Shown here: in pieces, positions 1 to 7,902 of the stretch
How positions within the stretch are numbered: the stretch's first letter is position 1
Layout of the letters: every line of letters starts with the position of its first letter
NCBI GenBank assembly: GCA_023433445.1
Contig: JAEZCS010000111.1
Coordinates: 1-16,637 of the forward strand
Length of the DNA: 16,637 nucleotides
Direction: 5' to 3'
Source of the DNA: Pseudomonadota bacterium
GTDB lineage: Bacteria > Pseudomonadota > Alphaproteobacteria > Sphingomonadales > Sphingomonadaceae
Notes under the pieces: model-generated
The model's input: only the letters and a program-made list of their open reading frames with translations
Told to the model about the DNA's origin: nothing
Database searches by the model: none
Made by a program: the position numbers and the translations under genes

Positions 1-618
1 GAAGCTGGTCGAAATGCCGGCGATCTCGCCGGGATCAATCGAAACCTTGCCGTTCCAGGCGTTGAAGTTTCCATAGCCAGCCTCAGCCTTCAGCCGAAAG
101 GTGGATGAGGGCGCGCGAGTGATGAAGTGGATCGCGCCGCCAGTCGTGTTGCGGCCAAAGAGCGTCCCCTGCGGGCCGCGCAGAACTTCCACACGTTCGA
201 TGTCCGTTACGCCAAGGCCCAATGCGCCACCGCGAGCAATGTAAACGCCGTCCACATAGAGGCCGTTGGCCGCGTCGATGCCGAAGCTTTCGCTGCCGCC
301 GTTAGAGATGCCGCGAATGGAAAAAACGGCGGCCGCGTTGCTTGTCGTGCCCTGCGTCACGACTACGTTGGGCGCGAGGCCGCTCAAGTCGCGGCTGTCG
401 CGGATACCGAGCTGCTCCACCTTCTCGGAACTGATCGCGCTGATGGCGATCGGAACATCCTGAAGATTTTGGGCGCGCTTCTGGGCGGTGACGACGATTT
501 CCTCGAGCCCCGATTGTGCTGGTGCGGCGTCGGTCTGCGCCATGGATTGACTGGCAAGTGCGACACCGCTGACCCCCATGATCAGTTGTAGCGCTGCATA
601 TCTGTATGTTCTGGCCAT
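1..618 (-). CDS. TonB-dependent receptor, N-terminal part (runs off the left edge)
   Basis: Outer-membrane active transporter; only the first 206 codons are present and the reading frame is open to base 1. Residues 1-27 form a signal peptide with probable cleavage after SMA. A TonB-box-like segment EEIVVTAQKR lies at 39-48. The plug domain starts at about 54 (DVPIAISAIS) and includes SIRGIS (100-105), VDGVYIARG (122-130), ERVEVLRGPQGTLFGRN (141-157) and GAIHFITRAP. The ATG at 618 is preceded by GGGAGAG at a 6-nt spacing. The family imports large or scarce substrates using TonB-ExbBD energy, and sphingomonads carry many copies, often beside catabolic genes for bulky hydrophobic compounds. It follows the SDR in the same direction after 108 bp and may be co-transcribed with it. 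The substrate is not determined by sequence; the link to operon A is inferred from position. The plug resembles the catabolic (non-siderophore) type. Confidence 0.93.
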   Translation of the reverse strand, partial: MARTYRYAALQLIMGVSGVALASQSMAQTDAAPAQSGLEEIVVTAQKRAQNLQDVPIAISAISSEKVEQLGIRDSRDLSGLAPNVVVTQGTTSNAAAVFSIRGISNGGSESFGIDAANGLYVDGVYIARGGALGLGVTDIERVEVLRGPQGTLFGRNTTGGAIHFITRAPSSTFRLKAEAGYGNFNAWNGKVSIDPGEIAGISTSF

Positions 619-624
619 TTATAT

Positions 625-643
625 CTCTCCCTTGGCTATTATA
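625..643 (-). promoter_or_regulatory. Possible -10 box and ribosome binding site of the TonB receptor gene
   Basis: On the minus strand a perfect TATAAT (643-638) sits just upstream of GGGAGAG (631-625), which serves the ATG at 618. I find no convincing -35 hexamer 16-18 bp upstream, and the implied leader would be only about 12 nt. The ribosome binding site is solid; the -10 box may be chance. Confidence 0.3.
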
Positions 644-726
644 AGGTTAGTGTTGAGGACGATATGGACGAATAAGACCTAGAATCATGAGCCGATCAGG
701 CAGTATAGATCTGTTTCCAGAATGTA

Positions 727-1500
727 TCAGCCGGGAATATACAGTTGAGCGGCCTTTCCGCCGTCTACAGGTAAGGCCGTTCCCGTGATGTAACTTGCAG
801 CGTCCGACAGCATGAAGACGATGGCTTGCGCCAGTTCTTCAGGCTGGCCACCACGCTGCATCGGTATGGCCGCTGTCGTGCGAGCGGCGGCATCTGACGC
901 GCGCGCGGAAAACAGTTCCGTGGGCGCGGTCTGCACCTGTCCCGGAATGATGGCATTGACGCGGATGCCAAGGGGCGCGGCTTCCATCGCGGCGGCGGCC
1001 GTGAAGTGCACCAGCGCCGCCTTGGAAGCGGAATAGCTCGCCATGTTCACCGTCGCGCGGATGCCGCAGGTGGAGGCGATATTGACGATTGACCCTTTGC
1101 CCGCCGCGGCCATGACTTTCAGCGCGGCCTTTGTGCTAACGAATGCGGCGTCGCTGTTAACGGCGAAATCCTTACGCCAATGTTCAAACGTCAACTTGCT
1201 GATCGGCGCATAGTGTGTCGACATGGCGTTGTTCACCAGCATGTCGAGCCTGCCATATCTCTGGGCTACTCCCTCAATCATAGCCGTCAGCGCGTCCGTG
1301 TCGGCGACGTCCAACTGGATCGCCTCGATGGGACCGCCCTGTGCAGAAATGCTGTCGCGTGCGCTGTCCAGCAGCGCCTGTCTTCGACCGCAGATGACGA
1401 CCTGCGCACCGCGTTGCGCTAGCAAGGTAGCGGTGGCGAGGCCGATGCCATCGCTGCCGCCCGTGATGATGGCGACGCGGCCTTGAAAATCCTCGCTCAT
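727..1500 (-). CDS. Short-chain dehydrogenase/reductase (classical SDR), 257 aa
   Basis: NAD(P)-dependent cytosolic oxidoreductase acting on an alcohol or ketone, or on a hydroxyacyl derivative. The length and motifs are those of classical SDRs: cofactor motif TGGSDGIG at 13-20, NNA at 90-92, catalytic Ser143, and YSASK with Tyr156 and Lys160 (Ser-Tyr spacing 13, as expected). Near the C-terminus is PVDGGKAAQLYIPG, the usual VDGG turn. The ATG at 1500 is preceded by a weak, rather distant AGG-type site. It is divergent from operon A, with 437 bp between the starts, and lies upstream of the TonB receptor gene in the same direction. The shared dyad at 1582-1607 is 82 bp upstream of its start, so it may be controlled together with operons A and B. 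The specific substrate cannot be told; hydroxysteroid or hydroxyacyl substrates would fit the context. Confidence 0.92.
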   Translation of the reverse strand: MSEDFQGRVAIITGGSDGIGLATATLLAQRGAQVVICGRRQALLDSARDSISAQGGPIEAIQLDVADTDALTAMIEGVAQRYGRLDMLVNNAMSTHYAPISKLTFEHWRKDFAVNSDAAFVSTKAALKVMAAAGKGSIVNIASTCGIRATVNMASYSASKAALVHFTAAAAMEAAPLGIRVNAIIPGQVQTAPTELFSARASDAAARTTAAIPMQRGGQPEELAQAIVFMLSDAASYITGTALPVDGGKAAQLYIPG

Positions 1501-1581
1501 TTCGACGTTCAGAACCTCACCTAACAGGATCGCCCTCTGCTCCGAGGGTCGGTGCGACGCGACTCAAGATTCTCCAAAACT

Positions 1582-1607
1582 CGTAATTTGTAAATCGATA
1601 AATTCCG
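1582..1607. promoter_or_regulatory. Candidate operator 1: 26-bp dyad CGTAATTT-N10-AAATTCCG
   Basis: Two 8-bp arms are separated by exactly 10 bp; the inverted repeat has one mismatch (left arm CGTAATTT, ideal CGGAATTT). The same arms with the same spacing recur, perfectly, at 10198-10223 in front of operon B. Both sites continue with one base and then ATATG. Lying between divergent promoters, it could control the SDR/TonB receptor genes, operon A, or both. The cognate regulator is unknown; the two Lrp/AsnC proteins in operon A are the nearest candidates. Confidence 0.6.
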
Positions 1608-1787
1608 AATATGTGAGTTTGGAATTGGAGAGGGTGCGCGCATCAGGAATTCGCGGATGCATTGGATGCCCCTCGGCATGCCGTCGGAGAATGCTATAAA
1701 CCTCGCACTATCAACAGTTTCTGTGCTGGCGGCACAATCAATGCGGTCGTCAATCGACCGCTCTACACATGCGGAAAAAAAATGTTG

Positions 1788-1815
1788 TTGAATTACGCGG
1801 GTAGCGGAATAAAGT
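1788..1815 (+). promoter_or_regulatory. Weak sigma70-like promoter candidate for operon A
   Basis: TTGAAT (1788-1793) and TAAAGT (1810-1815), 16 bp apart, each match 4 of 6 consensus positions. The position, about 120 bp upstream of the ligase start, is reasonable, but matches of this quality arise often by chance. Confidence 0.18.
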
Positions 1816-1937
1816 CATGTTCAAGCAGAACGACGATGAGTCGAGGATAGAGGATGCTGGGATCGAACCAGGGCCGTGGCTCAGGTGGAAGTCCCGTCGA
1901 ACGATCCCGCGGCGGTAAGGTGATCCCGAAGGATAGC

Positions 1938-3587
1938 ATGAGCAAGATCGATCCCATTTTCGCGGCCGTCACAGGACCCGGTACGCCTTTCGAAATCGGC
2001 GAGCAGGATGGCCTCCGCTTCTTCGTGAATGCGCCTTCGGATCTGAACCAGTTGATCGAAGGGGCACGGCGCTTCGGAGACCAGACATGCATCGTCGATT
2101 TCGGCGGAGCAGAGCAGGAACGGCGGGTGAGCTTCACCGAGTTGTTCGCCTGGCGCGACGACTTGGCAGCCCGGCTCGGCATCGAGAGGGGGCAAAGAGT
2201 TGCGATCTGCATGCGCAACCGCGCCGAATGGATGGTCTCCTTTCTCGCAGTGGTGAAGCAGGGCGGCGTTGCGGCCTTGCTCAACAGCCGCGGGTCGCCG
2301 GATGAGCTGAACGCCATGGTCGAGGAGGTAACGCCGGACCTTGTGCTGGCGGATGCCGAAAGGGCCACCCTTCTGCGCGACGGCGGTTATGCGGGCCGGT
2401 TGATCGATGTGACGCGGCCTTTGGGTGACGCGCTGCCGGTGGTCGCACATGATGAAGCCGCTGGACCGAACGATCCCTGCGCCATTTTGTTTACATCAGG
2501 CACGACAGGCCGTGTCAAAGGGGCAGTACTTTCCCATCGCAGCCTGATCACCGGATTGCTGGGTACGCAGCTGACTGGAACGATGGTGCTGCATAATATG
2601 GCCCGCGAATATGGGGTTCCGGTCGACGCCATTGCGTCGCAGGTGCCGCCTCAGGCCATTTTGCTCGTCTATCCGCTTTTTCATATTTCGGGCTTGGGCT
2701 CCGGTTTCCTGGCGCCCTTCCTGTCAGGTGGCAAGATCGTCATCATGCGGCGCTGGGATGCGGACGAGGCTGCCCGGCTGATCGAACGGGAGCGGGTGAC
2801 CCAGCTTTCGACCGTCCCCACGATGCTGTGGGACATGATCCATCGGGCGCGCGCCAAAGACGCTGACCTTAGTTCTGTGCGGAACATCGGGTCAGGCGGC
2901 CAGGCGCTGCCGCTCAACCTGCTGGAGGAGGTGCGAAAGCTGTGCCCCCATGCGATGATCGGGACCGGCTATGGCATGACCGAAACATCGGGCGCGATCG
3001 CGCAGGCCGTGGGAGCGGACTTTCTGGCGGCCCGAGCCTCTGCGGGCCGGGTGTTGCCGCTGGTCGACCTGCGGATCGAACGGGAGGATGGGACCGTCTG
3101 CGGCCCCAACCAGACCGGCGAGATCATCGTGCGCAGCGCCATGATCATGAGCGGATATTGGAACCGGCCGGAGGATACGGCGAAGACCTTCACGCCTGAC
3201 GGTTGGCTGCGTACCGGCGACATCGGGTATCAGGATGAGGACGGGTACATCTTCATCGTCGACCGCGCCAAGGACATGGTGATTTCAGGCGGCGAGAATA
3301 TCTATTGCGCCGAAGTCGAACGCGTCCTTAGCGAAATGCCGCAGATCACTGAATGCGCGACGTTCGGGATAGCGGACGAGCGATTGGGCGAGGCGCTGGT
3401 CGCGGTGGTTCAGGCAGATGGCCTGGACGAACGAAGTGTCATCGATTGGGTGGCGAGCAGGCTTGCGCCTTACAAGGCGCCGGTGCGCGTTGCCTTTTCC
3501 ACCAAGCCCCTGCCGCGCAACGAGTCGCAGAAAATCAACAAGATCGCGCTTCGTGCGCTGTGGCCTGAACTGGCCGGTACCAACTGA
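1938..3587 (+). CDS. Acyl-CoA synthetase (ANL superfamily AMP-forming ligase), 549 aa
   Basis: Activates a carboxylic acid to its CoA thioester through an acyl-adenylate, using ATP, in the cytosol. The ANL motifs appear in order: TSGTTGRVKG (P-loop, 186-195), YPLFHISGLG (245-254), GYGMTET (344-350), TGD (426-428), and the hinge region DRAKDMVISGGENIY (442-456). The C-terminal A10 segment is PRNESQKINK, keeping the adenylation Lys532; the usual Gly before it is Gln, a mild deviation. The length is normal. I chose the ATG at 1938 (GAAGGA just upstream, natural N-terminus MSKIDPIF). An in-frame ATG at 1854 with its own GAGGA site would add 28 low-complexity residues and cannot be excluded. It is the first gene of operon A, with 15 bp to the next. 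The substrate is unknown; the context suggests a side-chain carboxylate of a bulky molecule, similar to the ligase role in bile-salt side-chain degradation. Confidence 0.93.
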   Translation: MSKIDPIFAAVTGPGTPFEIGEQDGLRFFVNAPSDLNQLIEGARRFGDQTCIVDFGGAEQERRVSFTELFAWRDDLAARLGIERGQRVAICMRNRAEWMVSFLAVVKQGGVAALLNSRGSPDELNAMVEEVTPDLVLADAERATLLRDGGYAGRLIDVTRPLGDALPVVAHDEAAGPNDPCAILFTSGTTGRVKGAVLSHRSLITGLLGTQLTGTMVLHNMAREYGVPVDAIASQVPPQAILLVYPLFHISGLGSGFLAPFLSGGKIVIMRRWDADEAARLIERERVTQLSTVPTMLWDMIHRARAKDADLSSVRNIGSGGQALPLNLLEEVRKLCPHAMIGTGYGMTETSGAIAQAVGADFLAARASAGRVLPLVDLRIEREDGTVCGPNQTGEIIVRSAMIMSGYWNRPEDTAKTFTPDGWLRTGDIGYQDEDGYIFIVDRAKDMVISGGENIYCAEVERVLSEMPQITECATFGIADERLGEALVAVVQADGLDERSVIDWVASRLAPYKAPVRVAFSTKPLPRNESQKINKIALRALWPELAGTN

Positions 3588-3602
3588 ACAGGAGAGTTCC
3601 GC

Positions 3603-4472
3603 ATGGGCATGCCCAAGGATATAAAGATAATCGATTGTATGCTGGGCATTCCGGAGGCGGAAGACCGTTCCGCCTGGTTCGACCCGTTTCGTCCGCTGAT
3701 CAAGGATCAGCAAACGCTCCAGCAGTTTGCGATGCCCGCACAATATATGTTCAAGGACATTCCGCAGACCGGCAAGGTCGACGATTTCGTGTCCTGGACC
3801 GTCGAACAGATGGACCAGTACGGCATCGACAAGGCGCTGGTAGGGTGGAACAACAATGCGACCTCCTACCGCGCGAAGGAGATGTACGGCGACCGCTTCT
3901 TCTTCGACCTGCCCTGTGACCCAAACAAGGGCATGGAGGAAGTCAGGCGGATCAAGCGCATTCATGCCGAAGTCGGGTTGTCGGCGATCAGCGTCTTTCC
4001 GGCGGGCACGCTGCCGCAGGTGGCGATCAATCACAAATATATGTTCCCGCTCTATACCTGCGCGGCGGAGTTGGGGCTGCCGGTGTTGCTGAATGCAGGC
4101 ATTCCGGGACCGCGTATTCCGATGGAAACGCAGAAGGTCGAGCATCTCGACGAGGTCTGCTGGTTCTTCCCGGACCTGAAGGTTGTCATGCGTCATGGCG
4201 CGGAACCGTGGGAAGCATTGGCGGTCAAGCTTATGCTGAAATGGCCGAACCTCTATTATTCGACCAGCGCCTTTGCGCCCAAACATTATCCCAAGGCGAT
4301 CATCGACTACGCCAATACCCGTGGCGCGGACAAGATCATCTACGCGGGTTACTTCCCCATGGGGCTCAGCCTGGAGCGCATCTTCAGCGACATGCAGAAC
4401 GTCCCCTTCAAGGACGAAGTATGGCCGAAGTTCCTGCGTGAAAACGCCATCAAGGTCTTTGACCTCAAATAA
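3603..4472 (+). CDS. Amidohydrolase-2 fold protein lacking most metal ligands, 289 aa
   Basis: The layout matches the amidohydrolase 2 family (ACMSD/PDC-lactonase-like TIM barrels that hydrolyse or decarboxylate). Recognisable strands are IKIIDCMLGIP (7-17), LPVLLNAGIPGPR (159-171), LKVVMRHGAEPW (192-203) and ADKIIYAGYFP (242-252). The expected metal ligands are altered: the HxH pair after strand 1 is Met13/Gly15, the strand 5 His is Asn164, and the strand 8 Asp (usually GSDxP) is Tyr250. Only His198 remains. The enzyme is therefore probably metal-independent or has a different role. Metal-independent members are known in this superfamily (LigI). The ATG at 3603 follows AGGAGAG. The gene sits between the ligase and the Rieske gene, with gaps of 15 and 17 bp. 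The substrate is unknown; hydrolysis, decarboxylation or C-C cleavage of an oxygenated intermediate are possibilities only. Confidence 0.87.
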   Translation: MGMPKDIKIIDCMLGIPEAEDRSAWFDPFRPLIKDQQTLQQFAMPAQYMFKDIPQTGKVDDFVSWTVEQMDQYGIDKALVGWNNNATSYRAKEMYGDRFFFDLPCDPNKGMEEVRRIKRIHAEVGLSAISVFPAGTLPQVAINHKYMFPLYTCAAELGLPVLLNAGIPGPRIPMETQKVEHLDEVCWFFPDLKVVMRHGAEPWEALAVKLMLKWPNLYYSTSAFAPKHYPKAIIDYANTRGADKIIYAGYFPMGLSLERIFSDMQNVPFKDEVWPKFLRENAIKVFDLK

Positions 4473-4489
4473 TCTGACGGAGCCTTTCC

Positions 4490-5584
4490 ATGTCGAACCC
4501 CGAAACCGCAGCCGCCACCGATGCGCGCACCCCGCCGGTCGCCGTATGGCAAATCCTTGAAAAGCTGAAAGGGCAGGATCTGCTCGATTGGCGGCTGGCC
4601 GAAGTGAAGGACCGTGCCTCGATCGAAGAACGTAACCTCAATATCGGCATTCCCTTCGGCTGGTATCCCATCCTGCTCTCATCGGAGCTGCAGGTCGGCG
4701 AGGTGAAGCCGCTGCGCTACTTCTCCCAGGATCTTGCGATCTGGCGCGGGGAGGACGGCAAGGTTCGCATGCTCGACGCCTATTGCAAGCATCTGGGCGC
4801 GCATATGGGCCATGGCGGCAAAGTGCATGGCAATCTGCTGGAATGCCCGTTCCACGCGTGGCGCTATGATGGCGATGAGGCGGTGGTCAAGGATGTGCCC
4901 TACGCCCGCAACATTCCGCCGCAGGTGAAGCGGAAATGCACCCGCAACTGGCACATCACCGAAGCCAATCGCTTCATCTGGGCCTGGTATCATCCGCAGG
5001 ACGTCGCGCCGCTGTTCGAAGTGGCGCTGCTGCCGGAAGCGAGCGACCCTGAATGGACCGACTATGAGGTTCATGAATGGAATGTCTGGGGCTCTCTTCA
5101 GAATATGGCGGAAAATGGCGTGGACGTTGCGCATTTCCGCTTCATCCACGGTACCGCCAACGTGCCGCTGGGCGAATTGCGCTGGGGCGAATGGGGCCGT
5201 GGCGCTGACGTCAAGGCCAAGATGGGAACGCCCTGGGGCGAGGTCGATGGCTGCATCAGCTATGACACCATGGGGCCGGGGCAGAGCTGGACGCGCTTCA
5301 CCGGCATTTCCGAGACGCTTCTGGTCGCCTGCCTGGCTCCCGTAGAGTTGGACCATGTGCATGTCCGCTTCTGCTTCACCCAGCCCAAGGCACAGGCCGA
5401 AGGCGAGCGGGCTGGCGTTGCAAAGGCCATCATCCGCGACATCTGCAAGCAATTCGACCAGGACAAGGTCGTTTGGGACCGGCAGAAGTTCGAACCGAAC
5501 CCGATCATCTGTGATGGTGACGGCCCTATCCCGCAGTTCCGCAAATATTATGCGCGCTACTATGCGGACCAGAGCGCAGCCTGA
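4490..5584 (+). CDS. Rieske non-heme iron oxygenase, terminal oxygenase subunit, 364 aa
   Basis: Oxygenase component that uses O2 and electrons from a separate reductase. The N-terminal Rieske domain carries CKH (Cys99, His101) and CPFH (Cys119, His122), ligating the 2Fe-2S cluster. The C-terminal catalytic domain has ENGVDVAHFRFIH at 208-220, giving bridging Asp212 and iron ligands His215 and His220; the third ligand is probably an Asp in QFDQD (321-325). Length and spacing match the KshA/oxygenase-alpha group of monooxygenases acting on steroids and similar alicyclic molecules. The ATG at 4490 is preceded by GGAG. No ferredoxin or ferredoxin reductase gene lies in this window, so electrons must come from elsewhere in the genome. 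Sitting beside CoA-ligase and amidase genes, it could oxygenate a side chain rather than a ring. Family assignment is firm; the substrate is inferred. Confidence 0.94.
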   Translation: MSNPETAAATDARTPPVAVWQILEKLKGQDLLDWRLAEVKDRASIEERNLNIGIPFGWYPILLSSELQVGEVKPLRYFSQDLAIWRGEDGKVRMLDAYCKHLGAHMGHGGKVHGNLLECPFHAWRYDGDEAVVKDVPYARNIPPQVKRKCTRNWHITEANRFIWAWYHPQDVAPLFEVALLPEASDPEWTDYEVHEWNVWGSLQNMAENGVDVAHFRFIHGTANVPLGELRWGEWGRGADVKAKMGTPWGEVDGCISYDTMGPGQSWTRFTGISETLLVACLAPVELDHVHVRFCFTQPKAQAEGERAGVAKAIIRDICKQFDQDKVVWDRQKFEPNPIICDGDGPIPQFRKYYARYYADQSAA

Positions 5585-5612
5585 TCGCATGAGACTCGGC
5601 AGGGGACAGGGG

Positions 5613-7121
5613 ATGGACATGACGCGTCGCGAGAGCATGGCGACTGTCGGCGCAGCCGCGCTGGCCGGAGTAGCTGGAATGGCCGAGGCGGCGACGCGTG
5701 CAGACCTTCTCAGCGAACAGGATGCGCTGGGCTTGGCTGAACTGGTCCGCAAAAGGCAGGTCTCGCCCCGCGAGTTGCTGGAAGCGGCGATCGGCAAGGC
5801 GGAGGCGCTGAACCCGCGGTTCAATTTCCTTGCTCAGAAACATTACGACTATGCCCGCGCGGCGATCGCCAAGGGATTGCCGCAAGGACCGTTCAACGGC
5901 GTCCCCTGGCTGCTGAAGGACCTGAACACCTATGTCGCGGGCCTGCCGACCGAGAATGGCAGCCGTTTCTACAGGGGCTACATAGCTGAGGTAACCTCCG
6001 AGCTGGTCCGGCGCATTGAGAAGGCTGGCTTTGTCATCTTCGGCAAGACGACGGTGCCGGAACTGGGCCTGACCGGCACGACCGAGAACAAGCTGACCGG
6101 CGACACGCGCAATCCATGGGACACGAGCCGGATCGCTGGCGGATCGTCAGGCGGCGCTGCAGCGGCAGTGGCGGCGGGAGTGCTCCCCGCCGCGCACGCC
6201 ACCGATGGCGGTGGGTCGATCCGCATTCCGGCGTCCTGCTGCGGGCTCTTTGGTTTGAAGCCGAGCCGAGGGCGCGTGCCGATGGGGCCGCCGCGCACGG
6301 AAGGGTGGGGCGGATTGTCGGTACATCATGCCGTCACCCGCAGCGTGAGGGACTCCGCGGCGATACTGGATGCGACGCAGGGGCCGGAACCAGGTGGCCG
6401 CTATGCGGCGCCGACGCCGGGTGAGACCTTCTTGTCACAGGTTGGCAAGGCTCCGGGCCGGTTGCGGATAGCCTTGATGCTGAATGCGCCCGCCGGATCG
6501 CCCGTAGACCCAGAATGCGTTGAAGCGGCACGCAAGGTTGCGCGGCTGTGCGAGGGCCTTGGTCATCATGTCGAGGAGGCCGCGCCGAAACTGGACATCG
6601 CGGCGATGGGTGCGGCGAGTTTCGTACTGATCGGTTCATCGGTGGCAGCGGACATGATGGATCGCGCCAAGGCGACCGGCATCGCAATTGGGACGGATTT
6701 GCTGGAACCTATTACCCTGGGCTTCGTCGGCTATGGCCAGAAGACGACGGGCATGGACTATGCCCGCGCTAACAATACGCTTCAGGCTGCGGCTATCACC
6801 ATGGCGCAGTTCATGGCCGATTATGACGTGATCCTTTCGCCGACATTGGCCGCTCCGCCGTTGAAGCTGGGCCAGATCAACCTGACTCCTGATGTCGATT
6901 TTGCGGCATGGGGGCAGCGGGCAGCCGTCTTCTCACCCTTTACCCAGGTCGCGAACATGACCGGTCAGCCTGCCATGTCGGTGCCGCTGGCCATGTCATC
7001 ATCGGGTCTGCCGATCGGCGTGATGTTTACAGGGCGCTATGGCGACGAGGCGCTGCTGTTCCGACTTGCCGGGCAGCTGGAAAGCGCTGCGCCGTGGAAG
7101 CACAGGCGCCCGACGATTTAA
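5613..7121 (+). CDS. Amidase-signature family hydrolase with Tat-type signal, 502 aa
   Basis: Hydrolyses an amide (or ester) bond using the Ser-cisSer-Lys triad of the amidase signature family. The triad is visible: Lys102 in GVPWLLKDLN, Ser178 in AGGSSGG, and nucleophile Ser202 in DGGGSIRIPA. Total length is normal. The N-terminus has a twin-arginine pattern, MTRRESM, followed by the hydrophobic stretch TVGAAALAGVAG and a candidate AEAA cleavage region, so export by Tat to the periplasm is likely. I chose the ATG at 5613, directly behind AGGGGACAGGGG; ATGs at 5589 and 5619 are also in frame, and all keep the RR pair. An open frame extends back to 5355 inside the Rieske gene but is only a shadow. 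It starts 28 bp after the Rieske gene. Conjugated bile salts or other amides are plausible substrates by context. Confidence 0.92.
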   Translation: MDMTRRESMATVGAAALAGVAGMAEAATRADLLSEQDALGLAELVRKRQVSPRELLEAAIGKAEALNPRFNFLAQKHYDYARAAIAKGLPQGPFNGVPWLLKDLNTYVAGLPTENGSRFYRGYIAEVTSELVRRIEKAGFVIFGKTTVPELGLTGTTENKLTGDTRNPWDTSRIAGGSSGGAAAAVAAGVLPAAHATDGGGSIRIPASCCGLFGLKPSRGRVPMGPPRTEGWGGLSVHHAVTRSVRDSAAILDATQGPEPGGRYAAPTPGETFLSQVGKAPGRLRIALMLNAPAGSPVDPECVEAARKVARLCEGLGHHVEEAAPKLDIAAMGAASFVLIGSSVAADMMDRAKATGIAIGTDLLEPITLGFVGYGQKTTGMDYARANNTLQAAAITMAQFMADYDVILSPTLAAPPLKLGQINLTPDVDFAAWGQRAAVFSPFTQVANMTGQPAMSVPLAMSSSGLPIGVMFTGRYGDEALLFRLAGQLESAAPWKHRRPTI

Positions 7122-7137
7122 GATTTTGGAGAGAATG

Positions 7138-7896
7138 ATGCGCGGATTGGAAGGCAAGGCGGGGATCGTCGCGGGCGGCGGGCGCGGTATTGGCGCGGCC
7201 ACGGCGCGGCGGCTAGTCGCCGAAGGCGCATCGGTCGTGATCGGCGACATCGTTGGCGAGTGGGCGGAGGAGACGGCGCGCGCCATCCGCGAGGAAGGCG
7301 GACGGGCGATCGGCGTGGTGCTGGATGGTACGAAGGCATCATCGCAGGGCGCGATAGTTGAGGCGGTCTTGTCCGAGTTCGGGCGGTTCGACTTCTACCA
7401 CAGCAATCTGGCAGGGGGTACGGAAGGCGACATCGATGTGCTGAACTGCACGGAAGAGGTGCTGGACCGGTCTTTCGCCATAAATTCCAAGAGCCATTTC
7501 CTGGCGACGCAGGCCGCTCTCCCAGTGCTCTTAGAGCGCGGCGGCGGCGCGATGATCTACACCTCCTCTGGCGCGGCTGTTTCGGGCAACCCATTGCAGG
7601 TCGCCTATCCGATGACGAAGAATGCGCTGCATGCCCTTGTCCGGCATGTCGCCCGCAAGTTCGGAAAGCAGGGTATCCGCGCCAACGGCATCTGCCCCGG
7701 CGTCGTCCTGACCGAAGCGGTCGCGCAGCATCTGACACAGGAATATGTGGACGGGATGCTGGCGAGTTTGCCCCACCGCCGCCTCGGCAAGCCGGACGAT
7801 ATTGCGGGCGCGGTCGCTTTCCTCGCCTCCGATGACGGGGAGTGGGTCAACGGTCAGCTCTGGCACGTCAATGGCGGCTCGCTTTTGCGAGACTAA
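7138..7896 (+). CDS. Short-chain dehydrogenase/reductase (SDR), 252 aa
   Basis: Classical SDR of normal length, a cytosolic NAD(P)(H)-dependent oxidoreductase. The cofactor loop GGGRGIG lies at 13-19, and Asp37 at the end of strand 2 suggests NAD(H) preference. The NNAG motif is altered to SNLAG but keeps Asn90. Catalytic Ser144, Tyr157 and Lys161 (YPMTK) have normal spacing, and the C-terminus has the VNGG turn. ATGs at 7135 and 7138 are adjacent; the GGAG upstream suits 7138 better (6 nt). It begins 16 bp after the amidase stop and lies 6 bp before the MFS gene, inside operon A. It probably oxidises or reduces a hydroxyl/keto group on the same substrate as the Rieske enzyme. The regiospecificity is not visible in the sequence. 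Confidence 0.92.
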   Translation: MRGLEGKAGIVAGGGRGIGAATARRLVAEGASVVIGDIVGEWAEETARAIREEGGRAIGVVLDGTKASSQGAIVEAVLSEFGRFDFYHSNLAGGTEGDIDVLNCTEEVLDRSFAINSKSHFLATQAALPVLLERGGGAMIYTSSGAAVSGNPLQVAYPMTKNALHALVRHVARKFGKQGIRANGICPGVVLTEAVAQHLTQEYVDGMLASLPHRRLGKPDDIAGAVAFLASDDGEWVNGQLWHVNGGSLLRD

Positions 7897-7902
7897 AAAA
7901 AC

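Larger units (their letters stand above)
1501..1937. other. Divergent intergenic control region
   Basis: A 437-bp stretch without a convincing gene, between the leftward SDR and the rightward acyl-CoA ligase. Bases 1560-1630 are clearly AT-richer than the surroundings and hold the dyad at 1582-1607; a further GGAATT lies at 1621-1626. The rest shows only a weak sigma70-like candidate. A short open frame at 1662-1850 begins with TTG, lacks a ribosome binding site and resembles no family. Bases 1854-1937 could encode an N-terminal extension of the ligase. Confidence 0.6.

Noticed and set aside
127..591. 154-codon open frame on the plus strand
   Set aside because: It lies antisense to the TonB receptor gene, whose plug motifs and signal peptide are unmistakable; the plus-strand translation resembles no family.
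1650..1656. Isolated GAATTC and AAATTCC-like half-sites elsewhere (for example near 7485 inside an SDR gene)
   Set aside because: Single 6-7 bp matches are expected by chance; only the full two-arm dyads with 10-bp spacing were accepted.
1662..1850. 62-codon open frame upstream of the ligase
   Set aside because: TTG start, no ribosome binding site and no recognisable motif; it fits random coding in an intergenic region.
3285..4286. 333-codon minus-strand open frame
   Set aside because: Antisense shadow of the ligase end and amidohydrolase genes, rich in Arg/His as is typical of reverse-strand frames in GC-rich DNA.
5355..5612. N-terminal extension of the amidase
   Set aside because: This part overlaps the Rieske gene in another frame and would bury the Tat signal; the start at 5613 has a strong ribosome binding site.
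4679..5824. 381-codon minus-strand open frame
   Set aside because: Antisense to the Rieske gene, which has all its iron ligands in the plus frame.
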